From NCBI GenBank assembly GCA_001898625.1, contig MKUP01000022.1, forward strand, positions 248,001-312,000: a stretch of 64,000 nt of DNA, read 5' to 3'. This stretch comes from Burkholderiales bacterium 67-32. Its GTDB lineage: Bacteria > Pseudomonadota > Gammaproteobacteria > Burkholderiales > Burkholderiaceae_B. The notes beneath the pieces were generated by a model. The model was not told where the DNA came from. It did no database searches and saw only the letters and a program-made list of their open reading frames with translations. The position numbers and the translations under genes are program-made. This document shows positions 16,481-25,752 of the stretch, piece by piece; the stretch's first letter is position 1, and each line of letters begins with the position of its first letter.

Positions 16481-17347
16481 ATGGACATAGAAATCAACGA
16501 AGAACTGCGGGCCTACATCGACCCGCTGAGTCAAGACGAGTACGCCGCGCTGGAGGGCAGCCTGCTGGCCGAGGGCTGCCGTGATGCGCTGGTGCTGTGG
16601 GGCAATGTGCTGGTCGATGGCCACAACCGCTACGGCATATGCAGGAAGCATGGCATCGAGTTCCGGACCGTGCAGAACACGACGTTCCAGTCGATGGACG
16701 ACGTGCGGCTCTGGATGATAGACAACCACCTGGGCCGGCGCAGCATTTCCGACTACCAGCGGGGCGTGCTGGCCTTGCGCAAGAAAGACATCCTGCAGGC
16801 CAGGACGGCGGATGAGGCGCCGGCTCCCGCGGCGTCCGCGGACGCGGCCGAAGCATCGTCCGCGCCGCAGGGCGGCGCATCCGCGGAATTGGCCCGGCCC
16901 GCCCTGGCGACGCGCGAGGCCGTGGCCCGGGCCGCGCGGCTCAGCACCGCGACGGTCGGCCAGATCGAGCGCATCCAGAAGGCCGCCGCGCCCGAGCTGG
17001 TGGCGGCGGTCAAATCGGGCACCATCTCCATCAGCGCGGCGGCGGCGGTCGCCACCCTGCCTGCCGACGAACAGGTCGTGGCCGTGGCCGGCGGCAAGGA
17101 CGAGCTGCGGCGCGCCGCGCGCCAGGTGCGCGAGAAGAAGGCCAGGCCCCGGCAGGATGACTCGGCGCCGGGGGGCGAGGGCGGCGAGGAGCAGGCCGAC
17201 CTGCCGCCCGAGAGCACCGATGTGGGCGAGCTGCAGGGCCTGGTGCGCGCGCTCAGGGCCGAGAATACCGACCTGAAGCGGAAAGTGGCGAACCTGACCG
17301 TGGCCCTGAAAGAGGCGCGCGGCGCGAAAGCCGAGAGCGGTATGTAA
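16481..17347 (+). CDS. ParB/RepB-like nuclease-domain protein
   Basis: 288 residues from the ATG at 16481, which has GAAGG five bases upstream; an ATG four codons earlier (16469) is the alternative. The N-terminal part (LRAYIDPLSQDEYAALE, then VLVDGHNRYGICRKHGI) matches the ParB/Srx-type nuclease or CTPase fold. The DGHNRY motif is where ParB proteins carry E-NR. A predicted helix-turn-helix follows (about 140-180), then a low-complexity acidic linker and a C-terminal coiled coil. No parA is adjacent, so this is not the chromosome partition ParB. It could be an orphan regulator of transferred origin. Confidence 0.7.
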   Translation: MDIEINEELRAYIDPLSQDEYAALEGSLLAEGCRDALVLWGNVLVDGHNRYGICRKHGIEFRTVQNTTFQSMDDVRLWMIDNHLGRRSISDYQRGVLALRKKDILQARTADEAPAPAASADAAEASSAPQGGASAELARPALATREAVARAARLSTATVGQIERIQKAAAPELVAAVKSGTISISAAAAVATLPADEQVVAVAGGKDELRRAARQVREKKARPRQDDSAPGGEGGEEQADLPPESTDVGELQGLVRALRAENTDLKRKVANLTVALKEARGAKAESGM

Positions 17348-17454
17348 CCGCGGCTCCCCGCTCCATTTACAGAGCTTACATGTAGATTACACGCCCCGAA
17401 CACCGCCCGCCGTATGCTCGCCCCGCGTTCACGCTTTACCGAAAGGAGGTCGTC

Positions 17455-18630
17455 GTGGCGAACAACGGAATTCCGTATGGCATGCTGGCTCTGGGGTGTG
17501 CGGGAGCATTGGGATTGGCGGCATGCGGAGGAGGCGACGGCTCGTCCGCTCCCGCCCAGGGCACGCTGCAAGTCTCGATGACCGATGCGCCCGCCTGTGG
17601 CTTCGATCACGTCTTCGTAACCGTCAGTAAGATCCGTGTGAACGGCAATCCGAATGTCGATGACAACGGATCGGGCTGGGTCGATATCCCGGTCACGCCG
17701 GTCCGGCGGATCGACCTTCTTTCGCTGACCAACGGCGTCATGTCCACGCTGGGCAAGACGGCGCTGCCGGCGGGCGACTATCGGCAGATCCGCCTGGTGC
17801 TGCAGGCCAATGCCGGCAAGCCCTATGCGAATGCCGTGGTGCAGACCGGCGGCAGCGGGGACGAGATCGCGCTGGCTACACCCAGCGCCTCGCAAAGCGG
17901 CTACAAAATCATCCGGCCGTTCACCGTCGCCCCCGATACGCTGACCGATCTGGTGCTGGACTTCGATGCCTGTAAGTCCATCGTCGCGCGCGGCAACGGC
18001 GGCTTCAATCTCAAGCCGGTGGTGACCGCGATTCCCATTGTGGTGAGCGGCAAGGTGGTCGGTTATGCACCGGCCGGTTCGCGTGTCTATGCCGAGCGGG
18101 GAGGCGAGGTCGTCAAGGGCACCGTGGCCACCAGCGAAGGCGCGTTCACGCTGTCCCCCATCGAGCAGAGCAGCACGACCGGCAATGTCGACGTCGTGGT
18201 GGTGCCGCCGGCATCGGCCGCGCGCGGCGTGGGCATCATCCGCTCGGTGCCGGTGGTGGCGGGAGCCAGCACGACGGTCTCCACGGCGACGGCGCCGATC
18301 GCTCCGCCGCCATCGGCCTTCAACACCGTGTCGGGAACCGTGACGCCGTTGAGCGCCGAAGCGTCGCTGCGCGCCTTGCAGACGACCGGCGGGGCGAAGT
18401 TCGAAGTGGCCTCCACGTTCGCCAGCCTGACGACCGGCGCCTACGGGATGAACCTGCCCGCCGCCGCGCCGGTGGCCGGCACCTACCAGACCACGCTGCC
18501 CATTCCCCTGGTGCCGGACGCAACCGCGGCGGGGCGCTACACGATAGAGGCGACTACCTCGACGGGCACCGTGAAGTCTTCGTCCGTCGATATCGGTACG
18601 GGACCGGCAACGCGGGACTTCGCGTTCTGA
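17455..18630 (+). CDS. DUF4382 lipoprotein
   Basis: 391 residues from a GTG preceded by a very strong AAAGGAGG site. A lipoprotein signal peptide ends at LAAC (Cys24), followed by a Gly-rich tether. The DUF4382 domain follows (about 37-190; LQVSMTDAPACGFDHVFVTVSKIRV is given by position, its start being at residue 38). The second half has Thr/Ser/Ala-rich beta repeats of the carboxypeptidase-regulatory type. The protein is presumably anchored in the outer or inner membrane and faces the periplasm or surface; its function is unknown. Confidence 0.85.
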   Translation: MANNGIPYGMLALGCAGALGLAACGGGDGSSAPAQGTLQVSMTDAPACGFDHVFVTVSKIRVNGNPNVDDNGSGWVDIPVTPVRRIDLLSLTNGVMSTLGKTALPAGDYRQIRLVLQANAGKPYANAVVQTGGSGDEIALATPSASQSGYKIIRPFTVAPDTLTDLVLDFDACKSIVARGNGGFNLKPVVTAIPIVVSGKVVGYAPAGSRVYAERGGEVVKGTVATSEGAFTLSPIEQSSTTGNVDVVVVPPASAARGVGIIRSVPVVAGASTTVSTATAPIAPPPSAFNTVSGTVTPLSAEASLRALQTTGGAKFEVASTFASLTTGAYGMNLPAAAPVAGTYQTTLPIPLVPDATAAGRYTIEATTSTGTVKSSSVDIGTGPATRDFAF

Positions 18631-18650
18631 TCCGTACGCAAGGAGCAATC

Positions 18651-18860
18651 ATGAAATCCATCCTGACCGCCATCGTCGCTGCGACCGTGCTGGGCGGATG
18701 CGCGGTGTACACCCCTGGCGGCGCCGTCGTGGCGCCGGCGCCGGGGTACTACTACGATTCCCCGGGGTACTACTACGACTACCGGCCGGCCTATCGGGGC
18801 GGCTACTATCCCGGTCCGCGTTTCTGCCCGCCGGGACAGGCCAGGAAAGGCCGCTGCTGA
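18651..18860 (+). CDS. small Tyr/Gly/Pro-rich lipoprotein
   Basis: 69 residues, with an AAGGAG ribosome-binding site. The signal peptide ends in the lipobox LGGC (Cys17). The mature part is a low-complexity repeat of PGYYYDSPGYYYDYRP type, rich in Tyr and Gly, ending in a basic tail with two Cys. It follows the DUF4382 lipoprotein by 20 bases and may be co-transcribed. Such Tyr-rich mini-lipoproteins are common in this family; no function is known to me. Confidence 0.8.
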   Translation: MKSILTAIVAATVLGGCAVYTPGGAVVAPAPGYYYDSPGYYYDYRPAYRGGYYPGPRFCPPGQARKGRC

Positions 18861-18923
18861 CGCGGTCGCGCAGGGAGGGCGGGCCGTGGGCCCATCCTCC
18901 CTGGTCTGCCCGTCCGGGGCCGA

Positions 18924-20033
18924 TCAGGCCAGCGCGGGATAGTCGACGTACCCCTTTTCCGTGCCGCCGTAGAACGTGGTGTTGTCCGGCGTATTGAGCG
19001 GCGCCTGTTCGCGCAGGCGGCGCACGAGGTCCGGATTGGCGATGAACAGTTTGCCGAAGGCCACGAGATCCGCGGCCCCGCTTTGGACCGCTTGCTCGGC
19101 GGCCGCGCGGTCGTAGCCGTTGTTGGTCATCCACGCGCCCCGGCCGCCGGCCTGGGCGTAGGCCGTTTTCAGCGCGGCGTAGTCGAACGGCGCATCGCCC
19201 TGGCGGTAGTCGCGGGCACCGCCCGTCGCCCCCTCGATGACGTGGACGTAGGCCAGCCCGTAGCCGGCCAGCTTGCGCACCACGTAGTCGAACAGGGGTT
19301 GGGGTTCGGGATCCGAGGCATCGTTGGCCGGCGTGACGGGCGAGATGCGGATGCCGGTGCGGCCGGCCCCGATCTCGTCGGTGATGGCGTCCAGCACTTC
19401 GGTCAACAGGCGCGCCCGGTTCTCGATGGAGCCGCCATAGGCGTCGTCGCGGTGGTTGCTGCCCGAACGCAGGAACTGGTCGATCAGGTAGCCGTTGGCG
19501 GCGTGCAGTTCGACGCCGTCGAAGCCGGCCTCGATGGCGGCGCGGGCGGCGCGCCGGTAGTCGGCGACGATGCCGGGCAGCTCGTCGAGCCGCAGCGCGC
19601 GAGGCTCGGAAGTCGGGGCGAAGCCGCCTCCGTCCGGCCCGACGAGGTAGGTCTTGGCATTGGCCCGGATGGCCGACGGCGCCACCGGCGCGCCGCCTTC
19701 CGGCTGCAGCGAGGTGTGCGAGACCCGGCCCACGTGCCAGAGCTGGACGACGATTTTGCCGCCCGCGGCGTGGACCGCGTCGGTCACGCGCCTCCAGCCG
19801 GCCAGTTGTTCTTCCGAATACAGGCCGGGCACGTCGGCATAGCCCTGGCCCTGGTGGCTGATGGCGGTGGCTTCCGTGATCAGCAGGCCGGCGCTGGCGC
19901 GCTGGCTGTAATAGGTGGCCGTGACGGGCAGGGGAACGGCGCGCGGTGACCGGTTGCGGGTCAGCGGGGCCATGACGATGCGGTTGGCGAGATGGAGGTC
20001 GCCGACCGTGATGGGGTCGTACAGCGTGGTCAT
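18924..20033 (-). CDS. nemA: Old Yellow Enzyme-type alkene reductase
   Basis: 369 residues, usual size. The FMN-barrel features of OYEs are visible: the N-terminal PLTRNRS loop, the substrate-binding pair His177/Asn180 in VELHAANGYLIDQF with Tyr182 as proton donor, the GGSIENR motif near 206 and the C-terminal VAFGKLFIANPDL phosphate-binding stretch. It reduces activated C=C bonds and nitro groups with NAD(P)H. The gene is single; a palindrome lies upstream and may bind a repressor that responds to electrophiles, but no regulator gene is adjacent. Confidence 0.93.
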   Translation of the reverse strand: MTTLYDPITVGDLHLANRIVMAPLTRNRSPRAVPLPVTATYYSQRASAGLLITEATAISHQGQGYADVPGLYSEEQLAGWRRVTDAVHAAGGKIVVQLWHVGRVSHTSLQPEGGAPVAPSAIRANAKTYLVGPDGGGFAPTSEPRALRLDELPGIVADYRRAARAAIEAGFDGVELHAANGYLIDQFLRSGSNHRDDAYGGSIENRARLLTEVLDAITDEIGAGRTGIRISPVTPANDASDPEPQPLFDYVVRKLAGYGLAYVHVIEGATGGARDYRQGDAPFDYAALKTAYAQAGGRGAWMTNNGYDRAAAEQAVQSGAADLVAFGKLFIANPDLVRRLREQAPLNTPDNTTFYGGTEKGYVDYPALA

Positions 20034-20087
20034 AAAAGGAGTCCTGGCTGGGCGGGGTAGCGAATCATATCGATGAATGGCGAAGTT

Positions 20088-20109
20088 TATATCGTTAAGT
20101 GACGATATA
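20088..20109. promoter_or_regulatory. inverted repeat between the alkene reductase and HPP-CBS genes
   Basis: TATATCGT and ACGATATA form a perfect 8-bp inverted repeat with a 6-base spacer, 54 bases upstream of the reductase start in an AT-rich island. The form suits a dimeric repressor of the MarR, TetR or ArsR type. The regulator gene is not in this window. Confidence 0.6.
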
Positions 20110-20217
20110 TGCTCATGCCCGTTGTGCCGGAGGGGTTATCCGGCGCCGGGAGCATCCCGCAATCCGGTACTATGCCCGGCTGGTCTCAGTCTGCCGTGCC
20201 GTTGTCGCCGTCGTTCC

Positions 20218-21399
20218 ATGTCCGATCGCTCCGCTTTCCCCCGGGTTGCCGCGTCGCTTCCCGGTTTCTCCGTTGCTACCTTGCGCTCCTGGCTGGCCTC
20301 CTTCCGGCCGGGCCGCATGCGCATCAACGGGCGGGAACGCCTGCGCATCGTGCTGGGTGCCCTGGCTGGCGTCCTGTTGGCCGCCTGGGCGAGCCGGATG
20401 ATGGCCGGCAGCCTGGGGAGCGCCGCCTGGATGGTCGCCCCGCTGGGCGCGAGTGCGGTACTGGTGTTCGCCTTGCCGGCCAGCCCGCTGGCCCAGCCGT
20501 GGTCGGTCATTGGCGGGAACACGCTGTCGGCGCTGGTGGGCATCATCTGCGTCAACCTGATCGGCGATCCCGTCCTCGCGACCGCGCTGGCGGTGGGCGG
20601 CGCCATCGTGGTGATGCTGTCGCTGCGCTGCCTGCATCCCCCGGGCGGTGCCGCCGCCCTGACCGCGGTGCTGGCCCAGGCCGCGGACTATCGCTACGCG
20701 TTGTTCCCGGTCCTGACCAATTCGGTGCTGCTGATCATGGCCGGCCTGGCCTACAACAGCCTGACCGGGCGCCGCTATCCCCATGCCCAGGCCAAGCCCG
20801 TGCCCGGCCCTCGGTCCCGCTTCACCGCGGCCGACATGGATGCCGCGCTGGCGCACTACAACCAGGTGCTGGACGTCAGCCCCGACGACCTGGAGAACCT
20901 GCTGCACCATGCGGAGATGGCCGCCTACCGGCGCAGCCTGGGAGAACTGCGCTGCCGCGACATCATGACGCGCACGCCGCTCAGCGCCGTGCAGAGCATG
21001 CCGCTCAAGGAAGCCTGGGCCCTGATGCGCCAGCATCGCATCAAGGCGCTGCCGGTGATCGACCAGGCCCGCGGCGTGGTGGGCATCGTGACGGTGGCCG
21101 ATTTCATGCGGCAGTTGGAGATGGACCAGCCCGAAGGGTGGGGCGGGCGGCTGCGTGCGCTGATCGGCCTGGCGCCGGGTGCCGGCGGGCGCCCTCGGGT
21201 CATCGCGCAGATCATGACCCGGCATGTCCGGGTGGTCAGCGCGAGCCGCTACGTGATCGAGCTGATCCCGCTGTTCGCCGATGGCGGCCATCACCACATT
21301 CCCGTCATCGACGAGGAGCGGACACTGGCCGGTATCATCACGCAAACCGATCTTGTCAAGGCCCTGTCACGGGCGGTTGGAGCCGGAAGAGAGGCCTGA
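20218..21399 (+). CDS. HPP family membrane protein with two CBS domains
   Basis: 393 residues from the ATG at 20218. The HPP integral-membrane domain occupies about 40-190, with four hydrophobic helices and the family's name motif in LRCLHPPGGAAALTAVL (residues about 138-154). Two CBS domains follow (CRDIMTRTPLSAV near 244; AQIMTRHVRVVS near 328), which usually bind adenine nucleotides. HPP proteins have been linked to nitrite transport in cyanobacteria and plants; the substrate here is unknown. The CBS pair may gate transport by energy state. Confidence 0.88.
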   Translation: MSDRSAFPRVAASLPGFSVATLRSWLASFRPGRMRINGRERLRIVLGALAGVLLAAWASRMMAGSLGSAAWMVAPLGASAVLVFALPASPLAQPWSVIGGNTLSALVGIICVNLIGDPVLATALAVGGAIVVMLSLRCLHPPGGAAALTAVLAQAADYRYALFPVLTNSVLLIMAGLAYNSLTGRRYPHAQAKPVPGPRSRFTAADMDAALAHYNQVLDVSPDDLENLLHHAEMAAYRRSLGELRCRDIMTRTPLSAVQSMPLKEAWALMRQHRIKALPVIDQARGVVGIVTVADFMRQLEMDQPEGWGGRLRALIGLAPGAGGRPRVIAQIMTRHVRVVSASRYVIELIPLFADGGHHHIPVIDEERTLAGIITQTDLVKALSRAVGAGREA

Positions 21400-21438
21400 T
21401 TCGGCGTCTTTTCCGCGGCGAAGCGCGTCTTAACTTGG

Positions 21439-21452
21439 CGGCGGGCCCGCCG
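21439..21452. repeat. 14-bp GC palindrome downstream of the HPP-CBS gene
   Basis: CGGCGGGCCCGCCG is a perfect palindrome framed by TTAA sequences. There is no T-tract after it, so it is not a typical intrinsic terminator; it may be a regulatory site for the phosphodiesterase gene that begins 94 bases further on, or chance in GC-rich DNA. Confidence 0.35.
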
Positions 21453-21545
21453 TTAATACCGTTGCAAGTACGTTGACCGGAGACAGGCCCACTATCGTCC
21501 AGCAGTCCAGGCGTGGTTCCGGGTCTCCCTTGAGCCCGTCCCTCC

Positions 21546-23243
21546 ATGCGACTTGATACTTTAGACCGCGTTTGCGCCGATCCGGTGGCCTCTTTCGAAA
21601 GCGCCATCGATTTCTTCGCGCGCATCGACCAGCAGGGCCGGTTCCTGTACATCTCCGAGCCGGGGCTCGCGTTCATCGGCTATCACCGCGAGTACCTGCG
21701 CATCGTCACGCTGCGCGACCTGGTCCCGCAGGAAGACGCTCCCCTGCTCGAAGCCTGCCTGCGGCAGGCCCAGCAGACGGGCGAGGTGCAGAAGTGCACG
21801 CTGCACCTGATCAAGACGCTGACCTATCCCCGCCTGGTCGAGCTGCGCGTCGCGCCCGACGCGACCGAGCCGGGGCAGTTGCTGGTGGTCGGCCATGACG
21901 TGTCGGCCTGGGCCGACAACGAGCAGTGCCTGACCTACGCCATGTACCACGACGTGCTGACCGGTCTCGACAACCTGGCGTCGGCGCGCCACGAGATCGA
22001 GCGGGCCAAGCAGGAAGCGCTGGACAAGGGCTACCGCGTGGCCCTGCTGCAGATCGACATCGACGAGTTCCACCGCGTCAACCAGGCCTTCGGCTACGAG
22101 GCCGGCGACCGCATCCTGCACGAGACGGCGCTGCGGCTCAAGAGCGCCTGCCACGCCCGGGAGTTCGTGGCGCGCTGCTACAGCGACGCCTTCCTGATCC
22201 TGCTGCGCGACGTGCCCGACCGCGACTACGTCGAGGAATTCGCCCGCCGCGTCTCCGACGCGATCCAGCTTCCGTATTCCCACGAAGGGCAGACGCTGCA
22301 ACTGTCGGTGCGCATCGGCGCCGTGCTGTTTCCCGACCGGGCCAACGGCTGCGACCAACTGCTCCACCACGTGGACGAGGCGCTGGCCCAGGCGGGTCGC
22401 AACCGCGGCTACAGCTTCGCCTTCTACGAACGGCGCGCGGCCGGCAACCGTCCCGACACGCTCAGGCTGGAATCCGACCTGCACAGCGGCATCCGCAACG
22501 GCGAGTTCTCGCTGCACTACCAGCCCATTGTCGAGGCGCGCAACGGCCAGGTGACGGGGATCGAGGCCCTGATGCGCTGGCATCATCCGGTCCTGGGCGC
22601 CGTCTCGCCGGAGATCTTCATCTCGCTGGCCGAGTCGGCCGGCCTGATCAACTTCCTGGGCGGATGGGCGCTGAAGAACGCCTGCATGCAGCTCATGCAG
22701 TGGGACGCGCGCGGCATCCACCTGCAATACGCCAGCGTCAACGTCTCGGCCCAGCAGTTCCGCGACAAGCGTTTCCCGGCGGCGGTGCGCGAGGCCTTCA
22801 AGCTGACGGGGCTGGCGCCTCGGCGCATCGTGCTCGAAATTACCGAAAGCGTGCTGATGGAGGATCCGGCCCACGCCAAGACCCTGCTCGAGGAACTGAC
22901 CGATCTGGGCGTACGATTCGCCGTGGACGACTTCGGCACCGGGTATTCCAGCCTGGCCTACCTGCAGAGCTTTCCACTGGCCGCGCTGAAGATCGACCGG
23001 CGCTTCATCAGCAACCTGCCGTCCTCGCGCAACGACCAGGCCATCGTCGACGCCATCGTGGGGCTGGCCGGCACGCTGGGCCTGGACCTGGTGGCCGAGG
23101 GCGTCGAAACCGAGGCCCAGCGCGACCTGCTGGTGGCCAGCGGCTGCGAATTGATCCAGGGCTGGCTGGTCTGCAAGGCCCTGCCCATCAACGAACTGGC
23201 GCACAAGTTCGAAACCGGCGAGCTGCGGCCGCTGGCGAGCTGA
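21546..23243 (+). CDS. PAS-GGDEF-EAL protein: cyclic-di-GMP phosphodiesterase with degenerate GGDEF
   Basis: 565 residues. A PAS-like sensor covers about 15-120. In the GGDEF domain (130-295) the signature is replaced by CYSDAF (211-216), so cyclase activity is not expected. In the EAL domain (305-560) the catalytic set is intact: EAL 340-342, Asn399, Glu434, DDFGTGYS starting at 461, Lys482 and EGVETE near 520. The protein should hydrolyse c-di-GMP, with the GGDEF part perhaps binding GTP as an allosteric site. It precedes an HDOD protein by 20 bases, suggesting a joint signalling operon. Confidence 0.92.
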   Translation: MRLDTLDRVCADPVASFESAIDFFARIDQQGRFLYISEPGLAFIGYHREYLRIVTLRDLVPQEDAPLLEACLRQAQQTGEVQKCTLHLIKTLTYPRLVELRVAPDATEPGQLLVVGHDVSAWADNEQCLTYAMYHDVLTGLDNLASARHEIERAKQEALDKGYRVALLQIDIDEFHRVNQAFGYEAGDRILHETALRLKSACHAREFVARCYSDAFLILLRDVPDRDYVEEFARRVSDAIQLPYSHEGQTLQLSVRIGAVLFPDRANGCDQLLHHVDEALAQAGRNRGYSFAFYERRAAGNRPDTLRLESDLHSGIRNGEFSLHYQPIVEARNGQVTGIEALMRWHHPVLGAVSPEIFISLAESAGLINFLGGWALKNACMQLMQWDARGIHLQYASVNVSAQQFRDKRFPAAVREAFKLTGLAPRRIVLEITESVLMEDPAHAKTLLEELTDLGVRFAVDDFGTGYSSLAYLQSFPLAALKIDRRFISNLPSSRNDQAIVDAIVGLAGTLGLDLVAEGVETEAQRDLLVASGCELIQGWLVCKALPINELAHKFETGELRPLAS

Positions 23244-23263
23244 CGCCGGAAGACGGATTTTTC

Positions 23264-24751
23264 ATGCCGGACATCCAACACCGCCACGCGTTGACCCGCA
23301 AATTGTGGTCGCGCATCAACGAGCGCGGCGACTTTCCGCTGCTGTCCGACTCCTTGCGCGCCACCATCTCGGCAATGAAGGGGGACGATCACGACATCAC
23401 GGCGCTGGCCCAGATCGTGCTGTCGGACTTCACGCTGACGCAGCGCGTCATCCGCCTGGCCAATTCCGCCATGTACATGGCCTTCGGCGGCAACATCACC
23501 ACGGTGTCCCGCGCGCTGGTCGTGCTCGGCATCGAGGCCGTGGGCCACCTGGTGCTGGGGCTCAAGCTGGTCGACCATTTCCAGCAGTCGCACCTGCAAC
23601 TGCAGCGGCTGGACGCCAAGCTGGAGCTGAACCGGGCGATGCTGGCCGGCTGCGTGGCGCGCAGGGTGTGCGAGGTGCGCGAGCTGCTGACCAGCGAGGA
23701 AGCCGTGGTCTGCACGCTGATGCGCCAGCTCGGCAAACTGCTGTGCATCTTCTATCTCGAGAGCGAGTGGACCCAGATCCGCGAGCATGCGCTGGAGTAC
23801 CGCCGCACCGAGGACGAGGTGTCGGCCGAAGTGCTGGGCATCAGTTTCGAGGAACTGGCCGAGGACGCCGCCGAGCGTTGGGGGCTGCCGGCCGTTATCC
23901 GGCGCGGCATGGAGCCCTTCGACCTTGCCGGCCTGCCGGCCGACCAGGACATCGTGCTGGACCACGACCCATGGCTGCGCGCGGTAGCCAGCTTCTCGGT
24001 GCAGATGTCGCGCAGCATGACCATCGCGGGCGGCGACGTCGAGCTGCGCGAACGCCGGATGCGCGAGACGGTGCAGCGCTATGCGCGCGCACTGGCGGTG
24101 GAGTCCGAGCTGCTGTACGAGATCATGGAAGAGCTGACCCGCGAGCGGGCCAGCCAGCGCTTCATCCAGGAAATCGACGACCTGCACGCCGAGTCGACGC
24201 AGGGCGGTTCGCACAATGCCGAGCGCACGCTGCGCGAGGGTATGCGCGACCTGCGCTCGCTACCGTCCGAGCACCACCTGGGGCCGGTGCTGGCCATGGC
24301 GTCAGAGGCCATGCTGGCCGGCATGCAGTTCTCGCGCACCATTGTTTTCGTGCGCGATCCGCGCCGTCACACCTTCGAGGCGCGGCTGGGGTTCGGCCGC
24401 GGCATCGAACAGTTACTCCCCCAACTGCGCTTCAATGAGATATTCTCGGTAGACGTCTTCCACCTGGCCATCACCAATTCAGTGGGAATCTTCATCGAGA
24501 ACGCCTGCGACCCCAAGTTCAGCGTCCATATCCCGCGCTGGTTCCGCGATGCCGTGCCCGATTCGCACGCCTTCGTGCTGCTGCCCGTGCGCGCCGACAA
24601 GGACACCGTGGCGCTTATCTACGGCGACTGGAACAGCGCGCAGTTGGCCCGCAAGATTCTTCCCGAGGAGATGGCCGCCTTGAACGAGCTGGCGCGGGAA
24701 CTGGGCCGATTTTTCGGCCACGCCCGCACGGCGGCTCGCGAAGCGCCTTGA
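23264..24751 (+). CDS. HDOD-domain signalling protein
   Basis: 495 residues from the ATG at 23264. The HDOD domain occupies about 20-215, with the typical LAQIVLSDFTLTQRVIRLANSA stretch (residues 46-67 by position) and a catalytically incomplete HD core. Linker helices and a GAF-like C-terminal region (about 330-490) follow. HDOD proteins act in c-di-GMP and stress signalling, often beside EAL proteins, as here. The gene overlaps the next one (TTGA). Confidence 0.85.
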   Translation: MPDIQHRHALTRKLWSRINERGDFPLLSDSLRATISAMKGDDHDITALAQIVLSDFTLTQRVIRLANSAMYMAFGGNITTVSRALVVLGIEAVGHLVLGLKLVDHFQQSHLQLQRLDAKLELNRAMLAGCVARRVCEVRELLTSEEAVVCTLMRQLGKLLCIFYLESEWTQIREHALEYRRTEDEVSAEVLGISFEELAEDAAERWGLPAVIRRGMEPFDLAGLPADQDIVLDHDPWLRAVASFSVQMSRSMTIAGGDVELRERRMRETVQRYARALAVESELLYEIMEELTRERASQRFIQEIDDLHAESTQGGSHNAERTLREGMRDLRSLPSEHHLGPVLAMASEAMLAGMQFSRTIVFVRDPRRHTFEARLGFGRGIEQLLPQLRFNEIFSVDVFHLAITNSVGIFIENACDPKFSVHIPRWFRDAVPDSHAFVLLPVRADKDTVALIYGDWNSAQLARKILPEEMAALNELARELGRFFGHARTAAREAP

Positions 24752-25752
24752 GCGGCGGACGCGGCGCCTTGCATCGCCAGTTGATCGAGCTGGCACGGCG
24801 AAAGGCGCTGTCGGCCCAGGCGGCCGAGGAAGGCCTGCGGTTGGCGGCGGTGTTGCCCGACGGACCGGCCTGGCGGCGTTTTCTCGAACACGTCTGCGCC
24901 TACGGTGGCGCGCTGGCTTGCGCCGCCGGCATCATCTTCCTGGTGGCCTTCAACTGGCAGGAATGGCCGCCCATCGCCAAGTTCGCCCTGTTGCAGGCCC
25001 TGCTGGCGGCGTCCGCCGCGGTGGCATGGCGCCTGGGCACGACGCGCCCGGCGGGCCGGGTGGCGCTGCTGTTCGCGATGATCCTGTGCGGCGCGCTGCT
25101 GGCCTATTTCGGCCAGCACTACCAGACGGGGGCCGACAGCTACCAGCTGTTCCTGGCCTGGAGCCTGCTCATCCTGCCCTGGGTGGCCGCGTCGAGCTCC
25201 GCCGCGGCGTGGGCGCTGCTGCTGGTGCTGGCCAACCTGGCCGTCCAGCTTTACGTGGGGCGGTTCTCGCCTTTCCTGCTGGCCGCGCTGGACGGGGGCT
25301 GGCCGCATCCCTGGCTGTTCTGGCTGGACCTGGCCGCCGTCGCGGCGGCCGAAGGGCTGGGCGGCCGGCTTGCCGACGGCGGCCGGCTGCGTTTCCTGCC
25401 CCGGCTGGCGGGCGTGCTGGTGCTGGCCATCATCGTCGGCGCGCTGTTCGCCGCCATCCTGGACGACACGCGCGCGGGCGGCATCCTGGCGTGGGCCACG
25501 CGGGCCGTGATGGCCCTGGTCCTGGCCGGCGGTTTCCTGTTCTACCAATGGCGCCGGGACCTGCCCATGCTGACCCTGTGCTGCCTGGCGGCGATCGCGG
25601 TCGCGACGGCAGGGCTCGCGCGCCTGCTGGCCGAAGGCGATCCGGGCGAGCTCTCGCTGCTCGTCGTGGGAGGCTTCCTGATCGCGGCCTCGGCGGGGGC
25701 CGCCGTCTGGCTGCGGCGCCTGCAGGCCCGGTGGGCGGGAGAGACGGCATGA
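24748..25752 (+). CDS. DUF2157 membrane protein
   Basis: 334 residues. The start is a TTG that overlaps the previous stop (TTGA). A short N-terminal cytoplasmic helix region (RQLIELARRKALSAQAAEEGL) precedes some 8-10 hydrophobic helices, the DUF2157 plan. It is the first of three tightly overlapping genes whose products (DUF2157, DUF4401, GDYXXLXY) recur together, so they probably form one inner-membrane complex. Function unknown. Confidence 0.85.
   Translation: MSGGRGALHRQLIELARRKALSAQAAEEGLRLAAVLPDGPAWRRFLEHVCAYGGALACAAGIIFLVAFNWQEWPPIAKFALLQALLAASAAVAWRLGTTRPAGRVALLFAMILCGALLAYFGQHYQTGADSYQLFLAWSLLILPWVAASSSAAAWALLLVLANLAVQLYVGRFSPFLLAALDGGWPHPWLFWLDLAAVAAAEGLGGRLADGGRLRFLPRLAGVLVLAIIVGALFAAILDDTRAGGILAWATRAVMALVLAGGFLFYQWRRDLPMLTLCCLAAIAVATAGLARLLAEGDPGELSLLVVGGFLIAASAGAAVWLRRLQARWAGETA

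Noticed and set aside
21926-23263. Upstream extension of the HDOD frame through the EAL gene
   Set aside because: The sequence before 23264 is Arg/Pro/Gly-rich out-of-frame translation of the phosphodiesterase; homology begins at MPDIQHRHALTRK.
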